64,000 nucleotides of DNA, taken from contig NZ_JAKSXY010000125.1 in assembly GCF_022829445.1 (NCBI RefSeq), positions 1-64,000 on the forward strand. The letters are read 5' to 3'. Position 1 is the first letter of the stretch; each line of letters starts with the position of its first letter. The notes under the pieces are model-generated. The model worked only from the letters and a program-made list of their open reading frames with translations, ran no database searches and was not told where the DNA came from. Both the position numbers and the translations under genes were made by a program. This DNA is from Methylobacterium sp. J-068 (GTDB lineage Bacteria > Pseudomonadota > Alphaproteobacteria > Rhizobiales > Beijerinckiaceae). Shown piece after piece: positions 43,391-53,783 of this stretch.

Positions 43391-43852
43391 TCAGGCGATC
43401 CCGGTGATCTCGGCTTCGTGCCCGTTCACCTCGATCACGTCTCCCAGAACCTTGCCGGTCAGGGCCTTGGCCATCGGCGAGACGTAGGAAATCGAACCGT
43501 TCGCCGGGTCCGCCTCATCCTCGCCGACGATCCGGAACGTCTGCTGAGAATCGTCTTCCCTTGAGATCGTGACCGTGGAGCCGAAGCGGATCACGTCTCC
43601 GGGTTCCGCTTCTACGCGCTGGGCCGTGCCGAGGCGCGCCGTCCAGTAGTTGAGATCACGCGTGACCCGGGCTTCGTCGGCCTTGGCGCCCGGGGTCAGG
43701 GCCGAGAACTCGGCCTGAAGGCGCGCGACCTGTTCCTCGATCTGCGCGAGGCCCTCGGGGGTGACGAAGTTCGGATGGGGCGAAATCGGACGGTCGGGAA
43801 GATCCTCGAAGGCTTCGCCGCCCTCGGGTTCACGGACAAATACTTGACTCAT
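43391..43852 (-). CDS. GreA/GreB-family transcription factor
   Basis: A 153-residue protein. The N-terminal part is a coiled coil (GLAQIEEQVARLQAEFSALT) and the C-terminal part is the FKBP-like Gre domain (GDVIRFGSTVTI, SISYVSPMAKALTGKVLGDV, INGHEAEITGI-like end). The coiled-coil tip residues differ from the DLSEN tip of canonical GreA, so it may be a paralogue that binds the RNA polymerase secondary channel without the same cleavage stimulation. It has an extra acidic N-terminus (REPEGGEAFEDLPD). Confidence 0.82.
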   Translation of the reverse strand: MSQVFVREPEGGEAFEDLPDRPISPHPNFVTPEGLAQIEEQVARLQAEFSALTPGAKADEARVTRDLNYWTARLGTAQRVEAEPGDVIRFGSTVTISREDDSQQTFRIVGEDEADPANGSISYVSPMAKALTGKVLGDVIEVNGHEAEITGIA

Positions 43853-43912
43853 GGAAGCCAGAACGCCTGCCCTGCGGTCTCGGTTCCGCCGCGACGCGGC
43901 GCGTCCGGGATC

Positions 43913-44899
43913 TCACGCAACCTCAACGATGGTCCGGCCCCGCACGCGTCCCGCAAGGATCGCCTCGGCGACCGCGTCGACCTCCGCAAGTGGAACGGTC
44001 TGCGTCATGGACGCGAGCGTGTCGTGGTCGAGTTCGCGCGCGAGCCGGCCCCAGGCCTCGCGACGCTTCTCGTAGGGCGTGGTCACGCTGTTGATCCCGA
44101 GGAGCGCGACGCCACGCAGGATGAAGGGCGCGACCGAGGTCGGCAGATCCATGCCCTGCGCCAGTCCACAGGCGGCGACCGCTCCGTCCGCCTTCGTTCC
44201 CGCCAGGACGTTGGCGAGGGTGGTGGAGCCGACGGCATCGATCGCCGCCGCCCAACGCTCCTTCGCCAGGGGCTTGCCGGGCTTGCCCAATTCGGCCCGG
44301 TCGAGAATCTCGGTCGCGCCGAGCCCATGCAGGTAATCGGCCTCCGACTCGCGGCCCGTGGAAGCGATGACGTGCCAGCCCGCGCGAGCCAGCAAGGCCA
44401 CCGCCACGGAGCCGACGCCGCCGGAAGCGCCCGTCACCAGGGCCGGCCCTTGTGCGGGCGTCACGCCGTGGTGTTCGAGGGCCATCAGGCACAGCATCGC
44501 GGTATAGCCCGCCGTGCCGATCGCCATGGCCTGGGCCGGTGTCAGGCCATCCGGCAGCGGCACCAGCCAGTCGCCCTTGACGCGAGCCCGCTGCGCATAG
44601 GCGCCGAGATGGGTTTCGCCGACGCCCCAGCCCGTGAGCACGACCGCATCGCCGGGCTGGTAGTTCGGATGATCGGAACGCTCGACCACGCCGGAAAAGT
44701 CGATGCCGGGGATCATCGGGAAGCGGCGGACCACCGGGGAGCGGCCGGTCATCGCGAGACCGTCCTTGAAATTCACCGTCGAGTGCGTGACCCGAACCGT
44801 CACGTCACCGTCCATCAGGTCGGCCTCGTCGAAATCCTTGAAGGCGAGCGACTGGCCCGTCTCGGTCTTCTCGACCACCCAAGCCTTGAACTGACCCAT
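43913..44899 (-). CDS. acuI: Acrylyl-CoA reductase (AcuI/YhdH)
   Basis: An NADPH-dependent medium-chain reductase that converts acryloyl-CoA to propionyl-CoA. It has 328 residues with VTHSTVNFKDGLAMTGRSPV, IPGIDFSGVVERSDHPNYQP, TGWGVGETHLGAYAQRARVK, TAGYTAMLCLMALEHHGVTP and LVTGASGGVGSVAVALLARA (NADPH site), and it lacks the zinc ligands. Propionyl-CoA and 3-hydroxypropionate or ethylmalonyl pathway metabolism is the usual context in Methylobacterium. No operon partner. Confidence 0.92.
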   Translation of the reverse strand: MGQFKAWVVEKTETGQSLAFKDFDEADLMDGDVTVRVTHSTVNFKDGLAMTGRSPVVRRFPMIPGIDFSGVVERSDHPNYQPGDAVVLTGWGVGETHLGAYAQRARVKGDWLVPLPDGLTPAQAMAIGTAGYTAMLCLMALEHHGVTPAQGPALVTGASGGVGSVAVALLARAGWHVIASTGRESEADYLHGLGATEILDRAELGKPGKPLAKERWAAAIDAVGSTTLANVLAGTKADGAVAACGLAQGMDLPTSVAPFILRGVALLGINSVTTPYEKRREAWGRLARELDHDTLASMTQTVPLAEVDAVAEAILAGRVRGRTIVEVA

Positions 44900-45037
44900 G
44901 ACGAACCTCCCCTTCCCGCTTCACAGGTGTGGCAGGCGACCCGTGAATCAAGCCGTGCAGAATGGAGCGGTCCATGAATCGATCGGCCCCGGATGCCGGG
45001 GCATCCGGGGCCGATCGGCGCGCTCAATTCGTGGGGC

Positions 45038-45637
45038 TCAGTAACCGTCGTAGATGCTGCCCGAGGAGAAGCCGAGGCCGACACCCACATCGGCCGAACT
45101 GGCGCCGGCGATGCCCAGGGCGTCCGGCAGCGAGCCGACCAGGCTGGGGCCGTAGGCGCCCGGATAGCCGCCCTGCCCATAATTGGCCGGGACCCAGCCC
45201 GAGCGCGCGGGCTGCACCAGCACGCGGCGGCGGACGCTGGCATATTCGGCCGGGATCGTCTCGGGAATCGACTGGGCGGGCTGCACCAGCACGCGGCGAT
45301 GACGGACGGAATATTGGGGCGGGATGTTCACCCAGCATCCGATCAGTTCGCCGTAGGCGTCGCGCCGCGTCTGCCAGACCCGGCCGCCGGGGGCGACGAG
45401 GATGCGCTCGGACACGGTCTCGTAGACCGGCGGGATGGTGCGATACACCGTCTCGGCGGGACGCACGAGGACGCGCTCGGACACGGCGCCGTACACGGGC
45501 GGCGTGTTCACGTGACGGTAGCATTCGGCGCCGCCGCAGCCACCGGCCTGGGCCGTCGAAAAGGAGGCGGACGAGAGGGTGAGCACGGCGCCGGCGATGG
45601 CGGCGAAGAGCAGACGTGGTGCGACCGGCGCGGTCAT
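45038..45637 (-). CDS. Secreted protein with four PPxY-VLVxP repeats
   Basis: A 199-residue exported protein. ATG 45637 follows GAGGAACCCGTC, and the signal is LLFAAIAGAVLTLSSASFST. The mature part has CGGAECYRHVN and then four related units of about 25-40 residues: PPVYGAVSERVLVRPAET, PPVYETVSERILVAPGG, PPQYSVRHRRVLVQPAQS and PAEYASVRRRVLVQPARS. A Gly/Tyr/Ser-rich tail with PSLVGSLPDALGIAGAS follows. The repeats probably form a beta-rich surface or periplasmic structure. No known domain was recognised; function unknown. Confidence 0.75.
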   Translation of the reverse strand: MTAPVAPRLLFAAIAGAVLTLSSASFSTAQAGGCGGAECYRHVNTPPVYGAVSERVLVRPAETVYRTIPPVYETVSERILVAPGGRVWQTRRDAYGELIGCWVNIPPQYSVRHRRVLVQPAQSIPETIPAEYASVRRRVLVQPARSGWVPANYGQGGYPGAYGPSLVGSLPDALGIAGASSADVGVGLGFSSGSIYDGY

Positions 45638-45830
45638 GACGGGTTCCTCGGGGCTGAGACGCTGAACAGGACGGGATGGCACGCGAAGCCGCGCGCATCT
45701 CGACGTATCAGAGGCCGCCAAGTTGCCGTTCGAGCAAGCTCAATCCGGAGTCAGGGTAAAATTAACCCAAGCTTAGGACTACTTAGGAGTTTCAGTACTT
45801 AGGTAAAAACTGCTGGAACGATTCACAAAG

Positions 45831-46928
45831 TCAGGTCTGTCCCCGTTTGAGCTGGTAGAAGATGTGCCGGCCGATGACGTCCATCTTCTTCAGCCGACGC
45901 GACCAGCCGGGCTTCACGTAATCCGCATGGTAATGGGTCGCCCCCCCAACCTCGCTCAGATAGGTCCGGCCTTCGATCACCGCGCTGGCGATGCGGGTGG
46001 CGCTCTGCCAGGAGGCTCCGTCGGTGATCCGCAGCGCCTTGCCCTCGCAGGCGAAGGAGAACTGGCAGCCCATGTAGCGATGCCGGTTCTGGTAGACGAC
46101 GCCGCAGACGTTGCTCGGATACAGCCCACTTTTCACCCGGTTCAGGACCACCTGAGCCACGGCCGCCTGACCCTCTTCCGATTCGCTGCGGGCCTCGAAA
46201 TAGACGGCCTCGGCGAGGCAGCGCTGCTCCCGGTCCATGGCGTCCGGCCCGATCAGGTCGGCGTAGCGGTGACGCGCGATCTCGGGCGATTCGTCCGGGC
46301 CCGGCGTCGTCAGGGTCGGATTGTCCGTTCGTCCCGGCCGGGGCGAGAGGCCCGGAAAGGCGAGGCTGGCGGCGGCCACCTCGACCGGCGTCGCATCGGC
46401 GGGCGCCGGTGTGGTGGATGACAGGGCCTCCGCGCGTGGAATCGCGGGCGTGGCGCCGTCCTCCAGGACGACGACGCGCTCCTCGCCGTCCACGCTCGGA
46501 GCCAGCCCGAAGTCGGGAGCAGGCACGAAGCCGGTGTCGAGGTCCGGGCTCCAGTTTGCCGGTCCAGGCCGCAGCAGGCCGCCGGTCGAATCCGAGAGGC
46601 TCGCCTCGACGAGAAGGCTGCCCGCCACGTTCCGAACCGTGTCACCGCGCCCGGCCCGTGAAGCGGAAGGCCAAGCGGGATGGGTGCGGGTCTGCGTGCC
46701 GCTCAGGCGTGCTCCGGGCGAGGCCGTCGGGCCGACGCGGGTCGCGCGATCGGCGAGGCTCGCCGCACCCCCGGTCGTGTCCGTTCCCGCCGTGGCGGTG
46801 AAGGACACGAGGAGGCCGAAGCCGGCCGTCCAGGGCACCATCGCGGCACTGAGCCAGCGCAGGTGCGACGCACGTCGTAACCGTCTCGTACCCACGCGAC
46901 CGACCCGCTGACTGAACGCAAAACACAC
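45831..46928 (-). CDS. SleB-type cell-wall hydrolase
   Basis: A 365-residue protein: an N-terminal hydrophobic segment (PWTAGFGLLVSFTATAG), a long Pro/Ala/Thr-rich linker, and a C-terminal Hydrolase_2 (SleB) domain. The domain has QRCLAEAVYFEARSESEEGQ with the catalytic Glu, VAQVVLNRVKSGLYPSNVCG, GCQFSFACEGKAL and THYHADYVKPGWSRRLKK. It probably cleaves peptidoglycan in the periplasm during growth; SleB-like enzymes are not restricted to spore formers. The start at 46928 is the first ATG. Confidence 0.88.
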   Translation of the reverse strand: MCFAFSQRVGRVGTRRLRRASHLRWLSAAMVPWTAGFGLLVSFTATAGTDTTGGAASLADRATRVGPTASPGARLSGTQTRTHPAWPSASRAGRGDTVRNVAGSLLVEASLSDSTGGLLRPGPANWSPDLDTGFVPAPDFGLAPSVDGEERVVVLEDGATPAIPRAEALSSTTPAPADATPVEVAAASLAFPGLSPRPGRTDNPTLTTPGPDESPEIARHRYADLIGPDAMDREQRCLAEAVYFEARSESEEGQAAVAQVVLNRVKSGLYPSNVCGVVYQNRHRYMGCQFSFACEGKALRITDGASWQSATRIASAVIEGRTYLSEVGGATHYHADYVKPGWSRRLKKMDVIGRHIFYQLKRGQT

Positions 46929-47010
46929 CGGCCGCCCGCCTCAAGTGCCGAGGCGGCCCGTGCATTCAACTATCATCCGGTATGGTTGCGGAGCCGTTAA
47001 GAGACGGCGC

Positions 47011-47274
47011 TCAGGGCGCGCCGGGTCGCCCGTGCGTGGCGGCGAGGCCGCCGATCAGCACGGCCAGGCTCGAGCGTTCATCGTTCTGCGCGCCCGCAAT
47101 CCGCTCCGCGTCCGCCCCGCTCTGGGTGGCGACGGCGAAGACGAACAGCGCGATCGTGGCGACGCCACCGAGGCCGGTGACGACCCACAGGTAGGCCTGC
47201 TGGACCGCTCGCGGCAACGGAACCGCGACGGGATTTTCGTTCATGAAAAGGGGGGGTGGGCTGGTATCGTTCAT
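47011..47274 (-). CDS. Small single-pass membrane protein
   Basis: An 87-residue protein: a Pro-rich N-terminus (MNDTSPPPLFMNENPVAVPL), one transmembrane helix (YLWVVTGLGGVATIALFVFA), and a polar C-terminus. The start could also be the Met at residue 11. It lies between ppdK and the SleB-type gene in the same direction. No family was recognised. Confidence 0.55.
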   Translation of the reverse strand: MNDTSPPPLFMNENPVAVPLPRAVQQAYLWVVTGLGGVATIALFVFAVATQSGADAERIAGAQNDERSSLAVLIGGLAATHGRPGAP

Positions 47275-47493
47275 GCCGGCGATCCCACGCGTTGTCTGCC
47301 GCCCCTGTGAGCAGAATGACCCGCGCGCAACGGTTCGGCACTAGCACTGAACGTGCCCGCGCGAAATCGGTTCGCCGCGTTTTCGACAATTTGTTGAACG
47401 GATGGTTTCGGCCCGATCCCGAGGCGGCTTCACGCCGCCCCGGATGGATATTTTCGGCGGTGCCGACCCGCAGCGCGGGCCGCGGATCAGGCC

Positions 47494-50172
<2,679 letters not shown>

Positions 50173-50312
50173 CCGTCCGGTTGCAGGAGTGAAAAGCACC
50201 CCACGCCTAGCACGGCGGGTTGGACCATCTCCTGCTGCAACGCAAGATGAACGGGGCGAGCTGGCCGCAAGGCTGTAACGCTTTCGCGTCCGTGTAACCT
50301 CGGACGAGGGCT

Positions 50313-50465
50313 TCAGGAGACCGCGCGAAATACACCGAGGCCGATGAGGCCGACAAGGATCAGGTAGATCGCGACGATGAAGTTCAGCAGTCGCGGTACG
50401 ATCAGGATCAGGACGCCCGCCGCGAGCGCGATGATCGGCTGCAGGCTCGAGATGGTGATTGTCAT
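50313..50465 (-). CDS. DUF3096 small membrane protein
   Basis: A 50-residue protein starting MTITISSLQPIIALAAGVLI, with two hydrophobic stretches (ALAAGVLILIVPRLL and FIVAIYLILVGLIGLG). This is the DUF3096 family of tiny inner-membrane proteins, common in Rhizobiales. ATG 50465 is preceded by GGGAGGGCCC. Function unknown; relatives are often stress induced. Confidence 0.85.
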   Translation of the reverse strand: MTITISSLQPIIALAAGVLILIVPRLLNFIVAIYLILVGLIGLGVFRAVS

Positions 50466-50543
50466 GGGCCCTCCCTGCCGGTCATGCCTGTGTGCCGCTC
50501 ATGTCCCGTCGCGGCCGAGAGACGGTTGGGCCGACGACTTTCG

Positions 50544-51197
50544 TCAGACCCGGTACTTGCCGTTTCTCTTGACGAGGACGGTTGCCCCGACGGGAACGCG
50601 CTCATAGAGATCGACGATATCCTCGTTGAGCATGCGGACGCAGCCGGACGACATCTGTTCACCGATGCTCCAGGGCTCGTTCGTGCCGTGGATGCGGAAC
50701 AGGATGTCGCGAGACCCTTGGTAGAGGTAGAGCGCACGGGCTCCCAGGGGATTGTCGACCCCGCCCTTGAGGGTGCGTGGCAGGTCGGGATTGAGGGAGA
50801 CCATCGTCGTGGTCGGGCGCCAATCGGGCCATGTGCCCTTGCGGCCGACCCGTGCCTGTCCCTTCCAGGAGAACCCGAGCTTGCCGACACCGACGCCGTA
50901 CTGCATGGCCGTGCCGTCGTCCTGAACCAGGGCGAGCTGCCGCGCATCGATATCGACCACGATGGTGCCCGGCTTCTCGGGGCCGGTGTAGCGGACGACT
51001 TGCCGCCGATATTTCGGATCGAGGCGCGAGGTGTCGACGAGCGGCACGTCGAAGGGCTTGTCCGGCATCGAACCGGTGTACCAGGCCGCTTCGTCGGCCT
51101 GCGCCAGGGTCTGGGGACCGCGCGACTGGCACGCGGCGAGAGGTGCGATCAGGATCAGGCCGAGGGCAAGGCGGCGGGACGGCATGGAGGGCTCCAC
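50544..51197 (-). CDS. L,D-transpeptidase (YkuD), lipoprotein
   Basis: It forms 3-3 peptidoglycan crosslinks or attaches proteins to the wall. The 217-residue protein has a lipobox signal (LGLILIAPLAACQS) and the YkuD domain, with TIVVDIDARQLALVQDDGTA, GARALYLYQGSRDILFRIHG and the active-site block HGTNEPWSIGEQ followed by SSGCVRMLNEDIVDLY (catalytic His and Cys). The start may be ATG 51185 instead. It appears to be a single gene. Confidence 0.93.
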   Translation of the reverse strand: MEPSMPSRRLALGLILIAPLAACQSRGPQTLAQADEAAWYTGSMPDKPFDVPLVDTSRLDPKYRRQVVRYTGPEKPGTIVVDIDARQLALVQDDGTAMQYGVGVGKLGFSWKGQARVGRKGTWPDWRPTTTMVSLNPDLPRTLKGGVDNPLGARALYLYQGSRDILFRIHGTNEPWSIGEQMSSGCVRMLNEDIVDLYERVPVGATVLVKRNGKYRV

Positions 51198-51466
51198 GGT
51201 TCGACACGTCGGACGGACGGCTCTGTCCCCTGACTAGCCCCCCGGAGCCGCGCACGTTGTGTCTTTCCCGCCGCAGGGATGCCGCCATGTCGCGTCCGAA
51301 TTGCGTCGAAGCCGATCGGCGATCCCGGGAGCGGGCGCATCGACCACGAACGGGCCGGGTGCGATCCGGCGCCATTGCGTCATGCGGAGACGGGACACAT
51401 GATCCGCCCGTGTCCCGACGCCGCCGGGCAAGATCCAATCAAGATCCGACCGGGACCAGATCCGAT

Positions 51467-51910
51467 ATGGCCGATACCCAGACCCTGCCGATGGTGGACG
51501 CGGAATCGTCGCTCGCGAACCTGGCGCCCGCGGTCCATCTCGACCATTGCGTGATTCATGTGACGGATTGGGAGCGCTCCAACGCCTTCTACGGCGAGGT
51601 CCTGCAGGCGGAGATCATTCCGCGCGGAGCGGGCTTCGCCTATCGCTTCGGTGGCGTGCAACTGAACGTGCACGGCCCGGGCGTCACCGCCACGCCCCTG
51701 GCCGAACGCCCGGTCATGCCCGGCAACAGCGATCTCTGCTTCCGCTGGTCGGGTCCCATCGAGACGGCGGCCGCGCATCTGGCCGCGCATGGCATTCCGG
51801 TGGAACTCGGCCCTGTCCCGCGCAACGGCGCGGCTGGGCCGGGGCTGAGCCTCTATTTCCGCGATCCGGATGGTTCGCTGATGGAGTTCATCACCTACCC
51901 GGAGGCATGA
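51467..51910 (+). CDS. VOC-superfamily (glyoxalase-like) protein
   Basis: A 147-residue protein of the vicinal-oxygen-chelate fold. It has HLDHCVIHVTDWERSNAFYG with the first metal His, VQLNVHGPGVTATPLAERP, GNSDLCFRWSGPIETAAAHL and LYFRDPDGSLMEFITYPEA with the metal Glu. It resembles the small single-unit VOC proteins that include fosfomycin-resistance-like and dioxygenase-like members; the reaction is not predictable. It has no operon partner. Confidence 0.85.
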   Translation: MADTQTLPMVDAESSLANLAPAVHLDHCVIHVTDWERSNAFYGEVLQAEIIPRGAGFAYRFGGVQLNVHGPGVTATPLAERPVMPGNSDLCFRWSGPIETAAAHLAAHGIPVELGPVPRNGAAGPGLSLYFRDPDGSLMEFITYPEA

Positions 51911-51933
51911 GGCCTGCCCCGCCCGGCGTTCGC

Positions 51934-52377
51934 TCAGCCCTGACTCTGCGCGAGTTGCTGGTTCGTCTGCTCCAGGCGCAGCGCGAGTTCGCGCATCACC
52001 GCGATGGCGATCTGGGGAAACTGCGCGAGCAACTCGAGGAACACCGCCCTGTCGATCCGCAGGGCCGTGACGGGGGCCGAGGCCGCGACGGTCGCGGAGC
52101 GCGGCTGATCGGCGAGGATGCCCATCTCGCCCACGAGCGCGTTGGCGCCGAGGAGCGCCAGGCGGAACGGTCCCTGCGGACCGTCGATCGAGACCTCCGC
52201 GGAGCCATCGAGCAGGAGGTAGGCCGCGTCGGCCGCATCGCCCCGCGCGAACAATTGCTGGCCGGTCTCGAAATGCACCCGCTCGCTCGTGAAAGCCAGG
52301 AGCTTCAGGCGCGACGGCTCCACCCCGCGAAACAGCGGGACTTGGCGCAAGGACGAAACCTCGGTGTCGAGGGTCAT
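51934..52377 (-). CDS. Cyclic-nucleotide-binding domain protein
   Basis: A 147-residue protein made almost only of a cNMP-binding barrel: LFRGVEPSRLKLLAFTSERV, GQQLFARGDAADAAYLLLDG and the phosphate-binding cassette LVGEMGILADQPRSATVAAS (GE...RSAT form). It ends in a helix (RELALRLEQTNQQLAQSQG) with no HTH, so it is not a CRP-type regulator but a stand-alone sensor or partner protein. GGAGCCCGTCCC before ATG 52377 supports the start. Confidence 0.88.
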   Translation of the reverse strand: MTLDTEVSSLRQVPLFRGVEPSRLKLLAFTSERVHFETGQQLFARGDAADAAYLLLDGSAEVSIDGPQGPFRLALLGANALVGEMGILADQPRSATVAASAPVTALRIDRAVFLELLAQFPQIAIAVMRELALRLEQTNQQLAQSQG

Positions 52378-52619
52378 GGGACGGGCTCCAATGGTGCGAC
52401 GTCCCTCCGGGCACGGCACGACAGGGATGCATCCAATGCGGGCCGCCGCGCCTTTGTCCAGACCCCCGCCACGGATGGGCGTTGCCGTGGATGCGTCTTC
52501 GGCTGAGATCGGAGGCCGCCGGCAGCCTCACGGCGACGGATCGATCCACGCTCGAACGGTTAAGCTTAGATTAATGCACAATCGTGGGTGACCCCTTTGC
52601 TGGCCCTGGTGCGAGACGA

Positions 52620-52644
52620 GGAACCATCGATATTGGCAAAGGTT
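52620..52644 (+). promoter_or_regulatory. Probable sigma-EcfG promoter of the KGG protein gene
   Basis: GGAAC (52620-52624), 16 bases, then GGTT (52641-52644). This is one mismatch from the GGAAC-N16-CGTT consensus of the alphaproteobacterial general stress sigma factor. Transcription would start near 52651, about 30 bases before the ATG. Confidence 0.65.
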
Positions 52645-52679
52645 ATCCTTCCAGTGAAAGCAATGCTGAGGAGGCGCTG

Positions 52680-52874
52680 ATGGCATCAGGAAATTCCACC
52701 TCGAAGCGAGGTTTCGCGTCGATGGATCTCGAGCGGCAGCGAGAGATCGCGAGCAAGGGCGGACGCAGCGTTCCGGCCGAGAAGCGCTCGTTTTCCCAGG
52801 ATCGTGAACTGGCCTCGAACGCGGGCCGCAAGGGCGGCCAGTCGAGCGGGACCGGTCGTCCCGGCGACGAATAA
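52680..52874 (+). CDS. KGG-repeat general stress protein
   Basis: A 64-residue hydrophilic protein with two KGG-type repeats: MDLERQREIASKGGRSVPAE and QDRELASNAGRKGGQSSGTG. The family includes Bacillus GsiB and E. coli YciG-like stress proteins, thought to act as hydrophilins. GAGGAGG precedes the ATG. A sigma-EcfG-type promoter is placed just upstream and terminators follow, so it is a single stress-induced gene near phyR. Confidence 0.9.
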   Translation: MASGNSTSKRGFASMDLERQREIASKGGRSVPAEKRSFSQDRELASNAGRKGGQSSGTGRPGDE

Positions 52875-52882
52875 GGCTGACC

Positions 52883-52914
52883 GCGCGCGGCTCGAAGGGG
52901 CCGCGCGCTTCTTT
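52883..52914 (+). terminator. Terminator of the KGG protein gene
   Basis: GCGCGCGGC (52883-52891) pairs with GCCGCGCGC (52900-52908), followed by TTCTTTT. It lies 8 bases after the stop codon. Confidence 0.8.
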
Positions 52915-52925
52915 TGCTACGGGAT

Positions 52926-52976
52926 ACCCACAACGAAAAACCCCGCTCAGTCCGAGCGGGGTTTTTCGTTGTGGGT
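52926..52976. terminator. Perfect 23-bp inverted repeat, bidirectional terminator
   Basis: The arms are 52926-52948 and 52954-52976, with a 5-base loop AGTCC. The arm contains GAAAAACCCCGCTC, so each strand gets a GC stem followed by TTTTT. It sits between the plus-strand KGG protein gene and the convergent minus-strand secreted protein gene. Confidence 0.85.
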
Positions 52977-53008
52977 CGGGTGAACGAGTGCGGCGATGTC
53001 GGCCGAGA

Positions 53009-53365
53009 TCAGGTCATGCAGCGACCCGGCACCATACGACGCGCCTCGGGGCCAGCGAGTGAACTAATGGCCCGCTCACACCCCTCCTGAAGGGGCTTCC
53101 GCATGCGCGGGGCCTCCTTGTCGCTGGCGGTGCGGCCCGTCGTCGGGAGGGCGGGCATGGCACGCGGCGCGGCGTTCGGGATCGAAGCCACCTCCACCGC
53201 CCCTTTGTCCGAAGAGGGCAGCGCCGCTGCCGACGTCGAGGGCGCAACGATCATCTGGGTCGCCGGCGTCCACTGGTCTGCGGTCTGGCGGATGGTGGGA
53301 TGAATCAACAGCGTCAAGATGGCGGCCGGTCCACTCACGCTGAGGAAGAAACCAGACCGTGACAT
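53009..53365 (-). CDS. Secreted small hypothetical protein, stress regulon
   Basis: A 118-residue protein. ATG 53365 follows GGGAGATCACGGCG. A hydrophobic N-terminal segment (GFFLSVSGPAAILTLLIHP) is followed by a low-complexity Ala/Pro/Ser middle and a conserved-looking end (CERAISSLAGPEARRMV and PGRCMT) with two Cys. Similar C-termini occur in small exported proteins of Methylobacterium. A perfect sigma-EcfG promoter lies 40 bases upstream of the ATG, so general-stress induction is likely. Function unknown. Confidence 0.7.
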   Translation of the reverse strand: MSRSGFFLSVSGPAAILTLLIHPTIRQTADQWTPATQMIVAPSTSAAALPSSDKGAVEVASIPNAAPRAMPALPTTGRTASDKEAPRMRKPLQEGCERAISSLAGPEARRMVPGRCMT

Positions 53366-53404
53366 CGCCGTGATCTCCCGTGGAGCTTGACAGGTTGTCA
53401 CATC

Positions 53405-53429
53405 AACGCGGACCCGGAAAAACGGTTCC
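53405..53429 (-). promoter_or_regulatory. sigma-EcfG promoter of the secreted protein gene
   Basis: On the minus strand: GGAAC (53429-53425), 16 bases, CGTT (53408-53405), a perfect match to the general-stress consensus. Transcription would begin near 53398. Confidence 0.75.
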
Positions 53430-53499
53430 TTAACCATTCTGAACTGGATGTTACGAAGTTAAGGAGGTCGCGAAGATTGTCTCGGTTGCGTGCGGCGCA

Positions 53500-53692
53500 C
53501 CACGGTGCGGTCCCAAAGTTGTTGCACGGATACATCGATTTTTGGAAAAGTGGCGCATCGGTGCGGATTTTGGAACCCTGTGGCGAAGCCGCTGTTGTCT
53601 ATGCACCCGGCCGCCTGGTCCTCCCCCGCATTCCCCTTGTGCATAGGCCGGAACCTTCAAACGGGTCGGATTTCTCCGGCCCGTTTTTTTGT
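53500..53692 (+). ncRNA. Candidate small RNA with C-rich loop and terminator
   Basis: No ORF fits this stretch, yet it is structured. There is a small stem (GTGGC-GAA-GCCGC near 53579), then an 8-bp perfect stem CTATGCAC (53599-53606) with GTGCATAG (53639-53646). Its 32-base loop contains GGTCCTCCCCC, complementary to Shine-Dalgarno sequences. A terminator follows (ACGGGTCGGA, loop TTTC, TCCGGCCCGT, T-run to about 53691). This layout resembles trans-acting alphaproteobacterial sRNAs such as the AbcR type. The 5' end is a guess and no promoter was assigned. It is not matched to a named family. Confidence 0.4.
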
Positions 53693-53730
53693 GCGTCGTC
53701 CGTGGAATTCGCGGAAGCAGAGAGCAAAGA

Positions 53731-53756
53731 AAAACCCCGGCCTGGACCGGGGTTTT
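53731..53756 (-). terminator. phyR terminator
   Basis: AAAACCCCGG (53731-53740) pairs with CCGGGGTTTT (53747-53756), loop of 6 bases. Read on the minus strand it gives a GC stem followed by a T-run, 28 bases after the phyR stop. It can also act on the plus strand. Confidence 0.85.
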
Positions 53757-53783
53757 GCTGCACCGAACGTGTGAGGTGCCCCG

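Noticed and set aside
46928..46962. CCGCCTC/GAGGCGG hairpin before the SleB-type gene as terminator of the 87-aa gene
   Set aside because: No U-run follows and it overlaps the ribosome-site region of the next gene; a local structure is equally likely.
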